Source: Cyclina sinensis (lineage: Eukaryota > Mollusca > Bivalvia > Venerida > Veneridae). From it: DNA of 64,000 bases. The stretch covers positions 40,410,780-40,474,779 of the forward strand of contig JAAONU010000001.1 in NCBI GenBank assembly GCA_012932295.1, given 5' to 3'. This document shows positions 50,501 through 62,900 of the stretch, piece after piece (positions within the stretch are counted from its first letter, which is position 1; the number at the start of each line of letters is the position of its first letter). Below the pieces are notes generated by a model, which was not told the origin of the DNA, did no database searches, and worked only from the letters and a program-made list of their open reading frames with translations. Both the position numbers and the translations under genes were made by a program.

Positions 50501-53500
50501 AAAACAGAACATGACAATGGCAAATAACGAAACGTATCTTTTAAATGGCGAACGCACTTTCTAACATAACATATAACTGATGGTGAACCTAATTTCTAAC
50601 ATAACATATTAGATCTACTGACAATAAAAAAATAAATAAAAATGAATGGATTCACTAAAAAATCATATGGCTAGTCAGTTGACTACTGAAGACAGATGGC
50701 CCCAATCTTATTGACCATACGCTCGTTCTTTCAGCTCTGCCTTCCCTTTGCTGATAAGCATGTGAACACAGAATCTGATTCCTGTAAATACATGAGTTAT
50801 CCGTACATCTGTTTAACAACTTAACAAGATCAAATAAAAATGTAGAAATTAAAGAATTGGAAACAGACTATCTGTAAGAAATAACGTTAAAGTAAGATCA
50901 GTTTAAGACCATCAAGGAACAAGTTTTTTTTATTGCATACATAAATCATAATTAGAGGGCAAATATTAGTGTGCGAATATGAACAGCTCTGCTTTGATCT
51001 TGTTTTTTAGAGTGTAATTTGCGACCGTACATGTACTAGACGAAACCTGTCTGTTGGCAAAATAATGATGCTTCTGGAATATCATTTGTACCTCGTTAAA
51101 GAATCTAGTTAGCTCACAAGCATATATATGTCGCATGTTAAATGGTTCCACAGAAAACAGTTTCAGAAAGAAAAGATATCATTTAACAACAACATGCTTA
51201 TCTTTTGTCACAAGTATCTGTGAAATTCAGTTAGCCCTGTAAAGAATCAGTACTATGTAAATAAAGCTTGACATTTAAATCACATCCTTGGAAATACTTG
51301 CCAACTCGACTATCTTGGCACGGTGTAAACAGCGCAGAAGCCGTTCCAACAAAACAACAACATTGACAACAAGAAAAAAGCAACTTCACAATATAACCAG
51401 TTACGCCATAAAACCAGCAAGTCTAAAATGACTGCTTGTTAAAAGACAACAACAATAACAAACTTTCATATGACTTTGAGCAAGTAAATTTTAAAAAACA
51501 AAGCTGACACAAACAAAGCGTTCATGAGACTTGTAATCTCGCAAACAGCAAAGCCAATCGCACAGCGCTGTGTTTACCTACATCAATTGTCACAGGTGCA
51601 CTCGATCTTCGAGTACGCAAGACCACCCTTGCCATAATCCACAATTAAATAGTTTTCAGGAAGAAAAAAATACTCCCACTGAACGTCACCCAAACAGAAC
51701 CGAATACTTATGTAATAAAATCACAGAATATTTTCACATTTCGCGTTCTAAGTATTCGCAATTTATAAATAAAACGGACACCTGCTAATCGGAGCGCTCT
51801 TGTTTATTTCCTTGGCATAGGTGTACACTGTTAATGATGGTATTCGTTTTTACCCGACATTCTCTCTGGTAATTTGCTGAAGTGCCTTTGAAGCGAATTG
51901 TTTCTGACATTATGCGTGTTTATAAATGTTTTCCTGTTTTCTCTTTCAAGACGTCGTGAAGGTCGTATTTCTTCCCGATGTTTGCTTTTCGAAAAGGTAT
52001 ACATTTACTTAATTTTAATAAAAAAGGAATAAATGTTATGTCTGTGAAAACCAGTGTTAAAAGAAATTGTTATTGCATGTTTAGCTGTAGTGCAACCAAC
52101 TAATTTGACAATGATACCTCACTATGACTTTGATAATGACCACTGTGAAAAGCAAGTTTGTTATTGGAAAAAAGGCAGGAGTTTAAGACGTAATGTTTCA
52201 AAAACAAAAAAGAAAAGGCAGTTATTCTGGCAATTATTAAATTCTGACGGTACCCAAATGAATATCAACTGATATCTTCAAATTTCATCTGATTTAGTTT
52301 ATTGAACTATGTATGTGAAGTTCACTTAACATATGACAGTCGACCTAGGTCAAAATGAATGTCCTGTTAGTTTAACATTAGTCATCTGACATTGGCAGAA
52401 TTATATATTAATGAAATTTTGTGCTAGCACGACATCCGACATTCAGTGTTTTTAATAATTTGCGTCTGAATTTTAAGCGAAATGACATTCGAATTTTGAA
52501 TCACTTAATTCAAATGTTGTGCTAGCATGAAATTCAACTTTCGAATTTCGAGTCATTTGCAACTGAGTGGTGTGCCAGCAGGATATTTGAATTTCGAATT
52601 TGAATCACTTGAATTTTGGATGGGCTAGCACAACATTCATTCGCATTTTAAACCACTTGAAATTTTAATTATGTGCTTGCATGATTTATGACCTTTAACC
52701 TTAAAATTTTTAACCATTTCTATTTGAATGTTTTGTATGTACACATTCGACATTTGAATTTTGAATCACTTGAAGTTTGAATGCTCTGCTTGCACGACAT
52801 TCGACATTCAAATTTTTACTCATCTGTATTTGAATTGTGTGCTAATGATTACATTCGAATGGTGAATGTCGTGCTTTCACAACCTTCAGATGCAAATGAT
52901 TCAACATTCAAATGTCGAATTGAAAGTTACCACAACAATCAAATTCAAGTGATTCAAAATTCAAATGTTCAAAGTCCAAAGTCGTGTTTGCACAGCAGTA
53001 AAACAGTAATGATTAAAATTCGAATGTCGAATGCCATGCTTCTAGTGCAAAATGTTTAATGTTGAGCTAAGAAGACATACATTTCGTCGAATGTCGTATG
53101 TTGAGCTAGCTTCACACATATGATGAAGCAACCAAAGCACGAAAATCCTTTGACAGATGGTCAGCGCGTATAAAGACCTTGACATTTACGCAAATTGTGT
53201 AAGTGTAAAATCAACTATGTAATTCATAAGATCAAGACCCATTTTAAACCATTGCAAACCATTGAATCGCAAATATGTTTTCATATTTAAAAGTCAAATT
53301 TTAAAGAATGAATAGTTCAGGAAAGTCAAATCCAAAGACGTCTTAAAACTCCATTATTAGTTTAAAGACAATTAAAAAACATGAAAAAGAGCCATCCGGC
53401 TATCTAAGAAATTTTAAACAATACTGCTTTTATGTTCATTGTTTGAAAACTCTGTATTAATACAGCTCAAAGATGATTTTCAAAGCGCATGAACATGCAA

Positions 53501-55988
53501 TAAAAATTCTAGATACGTGTATTCAAATGAGGGTAAATAAAATCGTGAACCTCGCTCTTATTTCACATGATACATAATATAGATTCATTTATACATTACA
53601 TATGTCACAATAAACAAGGTCAACAGTTGTGCTTTTTTTTCAAAAAGAATTATTGGTGTTTTCAAACAAGTTGCTGTATTTTCTACGACATTTGCTTTTG
53701 ATCTAGTAGTTACCGAGCTTAAAATAAACTTTTAATATTCATTGTCACCTTGTCAATTCTAAGCATAAACGTGCAAAGTCAATGACCTGGGCGTTCCAAA
53801 TTGAGACAGACTTAATGATCTGCACAACATTCAAAGACTTAAATTACTACGTATATGGTTTCTTCCACAGCAGTATAAAATGAGGTTTGCCCTAAAATGG
53901 TCACCTTTGAAGGGAAGAACTTTAAAAGTTGTCAATGGTCATTATTTTAGTTTCATACATACGCAGGCATCACACGTTGTGATTTCCTGTAGACTTCACA
54001 CATTTATGAGTCCGAATGTGATCTTCAAATTAATCAAGCTTTTTCTGAAATTTAACTATCATATATATACACTCATATGTATAATACATTTTCATCAAGA
54101 AAGTGAAAGTTTCACTGTAAATTAAGTGTACTGATATATGTTATTTTTGTATTTATATGTTATTTTTGTATTTATATCTTATTTTTGTATTTATATGTTA
54201 TTTTTGTACTTGCTGTACTGATATATGTTATTTTTGTACTTGCTGTACTGATATATGTTATTTTTGTACTTGCTGTACTAATGGTTTTTGATGTTTACAA
54301 TCTAGATATAATTTTACGGCAAGAATTTGGAATGATCTGTTAAAATGAAATTTAGAGTTTGTGTGCATACCAGATGGTTTGCAAAACACTGTCAAAATCG
54401 TAAACAGTTATTTTGGCATAATTCTTCAGACTAATGTCTAATAATGAGTACAGTAAAATATATGCAATCCAAAGTGTAAACATTGATACACAGTCCTTGA
54501 AAACTGTACTAGTAACTGGTCTTACAGGCAATTTTAAGCCAGCGCTACATTTTTACTTCGACGAAATTGCTGGATTTTGATTCGTTGTTTGCTGTTGTCT
54601 GTATTGGAACCAGGGAAGTATCAGTCTGAATTCAGGTATCCGCCCTGGGTGTACAGGTCAAGTCTTACACGTCTCTCAATCGGCTATTCCATCATTGCAG
54701 TGTACAAGAGCAAACTTGTCTTTTCTTAATGTCTGCTGGAAAACATTTTATGCAACACTCGTTCGTAAATGTCAAACGTGTAATAAGCTCGTATGTACAA
54801 CTGTAGGTGAAGCTAATGTACGAATTAAGCTTATGTCGTAAATGTCAAACGTGTAATAAGCTCGTATGTACAACTGTAGGTGAAGCTAATGTACGAATTA
54901 AGCTTATGTCGTAAATGTCACACGACGTGTAATAAGCTCGTATGTACAACTGTACATAAAGCTAATGTACAAATTAAGCTTACACATATACCCGACTGTT
55001 GCCTACGCATTTTAATTGTATTGTATATGTTTTTATGACATAGACAGCATTTCTGAAATATACATATAGCATTTTGTAAATCATTATACGTTTTTATATG
55101 AATATACTACTATAGATTAGCTACAAATACATAATTAAAATTCTATAAATTCCAATTACATCGTAAACAGAGAACTCGTGTCTTGAAACAGGTTATAGCA
55201 AACCTGCCATGTTTGTGCATCCGTAAAATGAGCTCTGTCTGAACAATTTTAAATTTTGTTGTACTTTCAATATAACCAAGCTGTTGTAAGAGAAGAAGTT
55301 CGCTCTTGTGGAGTCGTAACTTCTTTACAATTGCATTTTTTTTTTCATTTTCAAATGTCAGATCGTTATATTTGAATAGTTTAGACAGATGTTTGCAATT
55401 ACATATGAATAATTTCTTTCCGTTATGCATTATTTCGACATTGTGCAAACATCTCTGTGCAATAAAATTTTGCAATTTATTTATTTATCATATTCCAAAA
55501 TTCCAAACGGATTTCAAGCCGGCACGGCTAGCTCAGGTGATATAGCAACGGAATCTCTCCATCTTAAGTAGGGAAGCAGTCAGTCGCTTAAGTAGAGACT
55601 GGATGGTTAGCTAATTGGATACAAGAAACACTTATTAGGTGGACTGACCGCCAGATATGATCAAAGAAAACGTTGAAGCAGACGTTAAATCACAGTAAAA
55701 ACATAACAAAACAAACCTGAGAATAACCGAATACTGGGGATTGAATTCGCGAGGATAATGCAAAAAATATGTAACGTTGTTTGAAAAATGTTCATGCAAA
55801 GTATATTTTCTATGTTATATAATTCTGTTGAAAGCACTTAATAAGATAGTTTACAAATAATTTAACACCACTTCATTCCAAAACTGTTCATCGTGTGCAG
55901 CCCAGGACTCATTGTTTCTGACATAACAAAAAAACATTAAGTATACAGTTAAATACTACAGGCAAATCAAAGATATATATTTCTTTCG

Positions 55989-56041
<53 letters not shown>

Positions 56042-56895
56042 AAAAGTTCTCTATAAATATTTTTGTTTTTGTTCATTTGCACTACGGGAAGGAACTAGAT
56101 AAAGCATGCAGAAACATTTTAGTGCAGATGCTAACACGTTTTGATCTTTAATTAAATAGATACACGTTACTTCACAAACCATTGCATCCATCCTCTCGCG
56201 TTTGATAAGACAGAGGTGCACCTTAACTTCAAAACTATAGACATAATAACGTTATTGTTAGCACCGAAAAATCCAGGAAATGATAAAATCTAATCTAGTC
56301 TTACAGTAAACAAGCTATAGCTAAGTTATATATTTATGGAAGCATTGTAATATATATTTCAAGAAAACACAAAAGCAAGTTAAAAGCACAATTTAAAGTG
56401 AGTCTCGCAAAAAAAGTTGTTGATTCAACATTTATAAAAGTAATATTATATTTCAAGATAACGGAGCAATAAACAGTAATAAAAATAGCGTAGAGAACAA
56501 AGGTATTTAAAATATTTTAAATGAGTTCAAGCGGGTTGGTTCCTATCGCAATACATTGTTGAACCCGTCATATGAAAAGTACCCGTATCAAACATTTTTG
56601 ATAGGTGTTCAGAAACAGTGCAGTGTCTATTCAAAAATATCTTAGGATATGATTTTTTTTCGCATTTTGCATTAAATGATCTTTAGCAACTAGGCAAACA
56701 ATATATTTCTGTTTCTTCCTTTTTTTGCAAACAATTGTAAGGAATATATAGACAGATTGTTGGTATACTTTTGAAAAACTTTCCAGCACTCCTATATATG
56801 TTTAAAAGAATGCAATAAAAAGTGCCGCTGTATGTTATCTAAATAGTGCCTGCTGACAGAAGACCATTAAAAAAACTTAGCAGAACAATTACAAC

Positions 56896-56927
<32 letters not shown>

Positions 56928-59900
56928 AAGTAATAAAATGAAAAAAAAATGATTGAAGCTTGTTCTGCTTGTAATCCTTCTATCGAAAGTCACTGTTTAT
57001 ACAAAAATATATATATATAAGCCCACATTTACTATCCAAATACAAGCAATATATCCAAGTAAAAAAGCAAGATTCGTAAATATTATTCCTTTAACCTGAA
57101 GTACAAGCTTCTTATACACACCTTAACACCATCTGAAAAGTACAAGTAAATATTTGCTGGAATATATTTATATATTGCATCAAACTCCTATAAAATGTTA
57201 TTGCATTTATGAAGTGTTTTCTTTATCTACAAACATTAAGCGATTTCCTCCATTTTACAATTTTTTGGGGGTATCTGTCTATGAAAATATTTTTCTCGAA
57301 AGTAATCTAGAGTTATAATTCATTAATTAATTTTGGCACATGTATAAAACAATTATTAATTGATTCTGGCACGTGCATAAAGGTCGTTCTTTCATCAATA
57401 AAAAGATTGTGATCAGATGGAAAGAAGTTACTTTACCATCAATTAAGAACTGCATACCTTTGGGTATTATGTAAAACAAGATAAGATCAGAGGAGAGAGA
57501 ACAGTGGTTACGTATATACACGGCTTATCAGCAGTCAGATCTCAGGATATTGTGATACTAGGAATGCGCTACAGAAAATTTACAGACATTTTATTTGCAG
57601 ACCATATGATATATCAGTATTGCTAAATAAACATTGGCTGTTATACCTAGATATTCCCTAACAAGATTTATATACAGACAGTCATCAAACTTTCCCTAGA
57701 AATGCAAAGTAGAACAATTTATCTAAAACTAGAACTCCACGAGTCGGACGTGTCGCCTGACGATAGCATACCAGTTATTTAACTTTTTTTCTATGGAATG
57801 GGGAATTTATAGGCCCCGGACAAGAATTAAGTATAAAAATTACAAAGCTTAATGACTCAAAAATTATGCAAAAGAGAGTTTTGGTTCTTGGGCACTGCAC
57901 CTCTCCACAGTGAGACCTATTCACCATGAAGTTTCATGTTAATACCTTCAATATCTTTCAAGTTATGCCCCGGATAAGAATTAAGTATGAAAAATTACAA
58001 AGGGCAATAACTAAAAAACATGAACAAAATAGAGTTATAGTTCTTGAGCACTGCATCTCCCTACAATGTGATCTATTCACCTATGAAGTTTCAAGTTGAT
58101 ATCTTCATTACTTTTTGAGTTATGCCCCGAACAAGAATTAAGTATGAAAAATTACAAAGGACAATAGTCAAAAAAATATGCAAAAGAGAGTTATGGTTCT
58201 TTAGCACTGCACCTTTCCACAATGAGATCTATTCATCTATGAAGTTTCAAGTTGATACTTTTAGAGTTATGCCCCGGACAAGGAAAATGGGACGCCGCCG
58301 TCGACGCCGACGTGGACACCGCAAGTAACACCTATGTGTCCCTGACTACAGTCAGGCGACACAAAAATTCCCTAATTTCCAGTTAACACTACCACAATGC
58401 AATTCAATCACGTCTATAGTAAGTAAAGTATCAATATTGTTGTTGTTGGTGGTGGTGATGTCAATCACGTTTTAAAAACTGCATCGAATGGAAATTTCAA
58501 AATATTCAAGTAAATCTACTTATGTATATCGAGTGATAGTTCTATCTAAATTCGTAATATCTCAGAAACAATGTGGAATGTTATATTTTTGGTCATGTAA
58601 TGTAGTCATTTTAATTATTGAATAGAATTATTTAAACATGATACCTAAACAGGAGGTAGAAAATGTTTTCTGATTTGATCTTTCCACCACTTGATTTATT
58701 ATGTCAGTTAGAACAGTTGATAATGGGTAAATGGGTTACGAAGTTGCAAACCACCAAGACAACCAACACCACAAACAAAAAGAAAAACAACAACAACAAC
58801 AACAACATAATTATGATGATGATGATGATGATGATAATGATGATGATGATAATGATGATGATTATTATTATTATTATTATTATGATGATAAAGATAATTA
58901 TAATAGTAATAATAATTATAAAAGTAAGACGAAGAAGAATAAGAAAAAAGAAAAAAATCATACAAAGAGGAAGAAATAATAATCATGACTATAATAACAC
59001 TGATGATGTTGATTATTATATCTGATTATGTTGCCTAAGATTACAACAATAATGTAATCAATAAATAGATATGTCTTCATGTTATAATTTGCATTAACGT
59101 TGAGTGCACTACCCTGAACAATCAATTCATGATTGGTGAGTGCACTGACATAGCACACGTACGTCATCTTATAAGACATAAGCACCCGACGACCAAACAA
59201 AAAGTGTTTTTGTGAGCCTTCAAGAAACTCATATAACATACTATTATAACATACTTATACTAATATACAGGTCTACTGGTAGGTTCAGGTAGATTTAGAC
59301 ATATGGAAACTATCAACAAATGATATGAAGTGATTAAACTGATGCTGGTGTTCATAACTAACAAAAAATAAGCATTCATCATTTTCATGTTATGATTCTG
59401 TTCATGTTATGAATCTGTTTTAGCAATGGTACATGGGGAACGGCCTATTTTTATTCTTTAAATACGCCTTTTTTCACCCAGTCTCTTCACAGAGCAAAAC
59501 ATCTTTAACCACAATACTGGTAGACTTTAACTTCAGCGATGATAAAAATACTTTATGCGACTTTAAAACAAACCTTCAGTTTTGTAATGGAGAGCTCATA
59601 TCTCAGTAACGAAAAATGATGAGGTTGATAGTTTTCGTTTAACTGTCCCTGGGGCATTTAGTGTCTTGTACCAAATATTTTTACATTTCTAAGAAAGCTG
59701 TATATCTCTTAATTGAAAACAGCACGTCAATTAACGTCTGGCTCCCTATCAGTGATTGATGAAGAAAATCTGAACAATTTCAGGTAATCTAAAAATAGTT
59801 CAGTTTCAATGAATCACGATTTGAAATTCAAGATTTACTTGCTGAAATTCCGAGGCACCCTCCAGGTATGCAACGCTCACTTTGATCCGTTAATTTACGT

Positions 59901-62900
59901 TTGCACATTTTGAAGTATTCGGAACAAGTGCTATCATAAAAGGTTGATAAAATCCTACGAACCTTAGCCGCGCTAGAGAAACTCATTACGAGATGTTTAA
60001 TTGCTTTGATATTGTAAATCGGCAGCATAGTGACTAGTGCATTTATTATGAAAGGATTATGTATTTAGTCATGAAGTACAGTATGTACCAGGACGATTTC
60101 TACAGTATCAGATGATTCGACAATTTTGATCTTAGCCTTCACCTTGTAAGCATGCCTCTACTTGATTCAAATCCTGACAGATAATTTCTGAACAGAGCTG
60201 TTTTCTTCAGATAGCCCCATAGATACTACAAAAAGACAATACAAAGAAAAAATGGAAAAAGTTCTTCGACGCAAAAATATAAGCTTTTGTCAAGAAAAGG
60301 CCAATGATACGAAATATGTGTTGCCAGACTTGACTTGGATGTTAGGACAGACAACCAGACATACATGTACGCTTAAAAGTCTAAGGGGACACTACAACAA
60401 CAGAAAAGAATATTTTAAGTATTTTAGAGAAGACAGTGCCAGTATCAAACCAAGCATTTAGGGTCAGTTCTAGACAAGCAATGAACAGATATAGGTGATC
60501 AACTGAACATTACTGATAGAGTATCATGAAATGCGCTAAAATGATATGCTGAGATAAACAACTCTATTTTCTCACAGAACGAAAAACATCTCATGATTTC
60601 GATGGTCATTTATGGCAACGCGTGGCATTTGTAGAAAAATCACAAATCAGTAAATCGATAAAGAACTATAACTCTTATAACACTAACATATCATCTAAAA
60701 ATAGATAGAATAAATTGTAATGTTTGCTACATCAAAATTCAAGGGGCCAATTCATCCATCAAAAGATATATTTCGGAAGATGCTGCCAAAACAACAGGGT
60801 GAATATATTTTTGTTTTGATCGTACATTAATAGCCTTGTTTGAAGACATTACTACATCCCACCTGACCATTTACCATAACATCGGTCAAGGACGTACATG
60901 TACGTTACTACAGACATGTTTTCTATTTGGCGTAAAGTCTAGATGTTTATCCGTAGATAGAACGAAAGGTCTTTTGTCTGCTAGAGCACGGCATCTAGTT
61001 GTAATTAAATAAACAAACTTTAAAACTGAGTGGACTGTTCATTTATATATGCTATTTCTTATGTTTTACCAATGTCAGAAGTTCTTAAAAAAGATACTTT
61101 TTTATGAATATACGAACGAACGAACAGACGGATGATCTTTTAGAACAAATGCCTCGGACCTGTTCCATTATCTTACATTGGCATTTCTTTCAAGGGGATC
61201 TGGAAATTCTACGTTAAAGGGCACACATTTCTGTCAACTTTTTAAGAGGCCAGTTGTATCTAGAAACTACTGTTGTTCCTTCCCATTTGTTTAGCCTAAG
61301 AACAGTCTATGAAACTTTAAAGACCATTTCGTAACGGACAACAAATCCATGAGTTGGCCTTATATACAGGTATGAAATTTACAGTTATTGTACATTAATG
61401 CGTTTTCTTTTTTTTTCGTTTTTTTTAAAGGAACTAAAAGAAAACGAAAAGAATCTGACATTATTTACAGTTTCAAGTGAAAGTAAATTCAAACTGACAT
61501 CACATCACTCTCTGTAGATAAGAGTTATCATAAATGCACCTTGAAAATAACAGGAAAATCACCACCTAGGTCTACAAAAGACAGCTTTATCTAAATCTTT
61601 TGGATTTTACCGTCTGTTTGTGTTTTTCAGGTTATCTAACTGTGAGTCAATATGTGTTCCATTTTGATGTGTGCTGGAATGTTTTTATGTGAAAAAGTAA
61701 ATTCCAGAAGAACAGGTGAATGGATTAAATAACGCAAAAATATCTAAATACTTTTCTTTGAAACCATTTTAAATACAAAGTTGAAGTGTCAGCAATAAAT
61801 TTCAACTTCATTGTCAGCACCTATAAAGAATTTCAATGTTTCCACTGATATAATGAAACAAAACTGATATAATGATAACCATCACCACAACCACCATCAT
61901 CATCATCATCGTCATCATCATCAGCAGCAGAAACGACAACAGAATAATAACCAAACATAAAACCAGCAACAACAGCAGTATGAAAACAACAACAACTTTA
62001 TCTTCATAAATAACAACAGTGGCACAAAAAAACAGCAACAGTGTCAAATGCCAGTGGTACTTTTTACCAGTAATAATAGATAATAATAGTTATTAGAACA
62101 ATAATGATTAAAACAAGAAGAACGTGTAGTACAAATAAAATGCCACCGCGTCTTTCAGTAAACGAAACAAAAGTGCTTGTCTTAATCTAGTTTCACGCGT
62201 TTTTTTTTCGTTTTTTTTTCAGATTTATTTTTAACACCTTAAAGAATTCTTTGCATGCTGTGCCAATGTAATAAAATTTCAGATAAAAGAAATGCAAGAA
62301 TAAGATAGTTACATGGTTGTCTTGTTAGTGATATTATGCTCATGAACAACCATTGTTTATCAGGATATATATAACGGCATACTGGATGATTTTCAACAGT
62401 AACTAATTAGTCTTTCGAACAACGCCCAGAATTATGAATTAAATAGATTGTAGTTACATGATACAGCACATCTGTAACTCACATAAACAATCATTCATTA
62501 TTTGAAAAGATCATCTGAAATCCATCACTCTCGCTTGCAGCTGTTTATAATTAGTATCATGTATGAATGTTGGGCATTTAATAGCACTGAACCGATATAA
62601 TAAACAAGATATGCCAAAATCAATCAGTATATTATATATGTGCATCATATGATTTGTCTGTCGGCAAATTTAGTCCAACTCATTGTACGCAAGTTGTGAT
62701 ATTGTGTAATTCTTTGTATGGGTCAATATCTTGCCTCCGCGAGATTCTGACCCAAAACAAAAATATCTCAGAGTATGCTCAAGACGTCACTTGAATTATT
62801 TTGACTAGCGGCAAACTACGGAAACCATGATGTAAGTATTTTGGACAAGCGCTTAATTAGTGTATAACAGATTTTGGCCGCTCTTCTAAAACTATCTACG

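Noticed and set aside
55143..55475. 110-codon minus-strand frame
   Set aside because: Plausible length, but no known motif, no splice sites and an AT-rich codon pattern like its surroundings.
58122..58328. Arg-rich 68-codon frame (RRRRRRRGHRK end)
   Set aside because: It lies inside the tandem-core mobile element; the Arg run is its GC-rich cap.
58663..59025. 120-codon frame with long poly-Met/Ile, and its reverse frames
   Set aside because: Compound trinucleotide repeat, no coding character.
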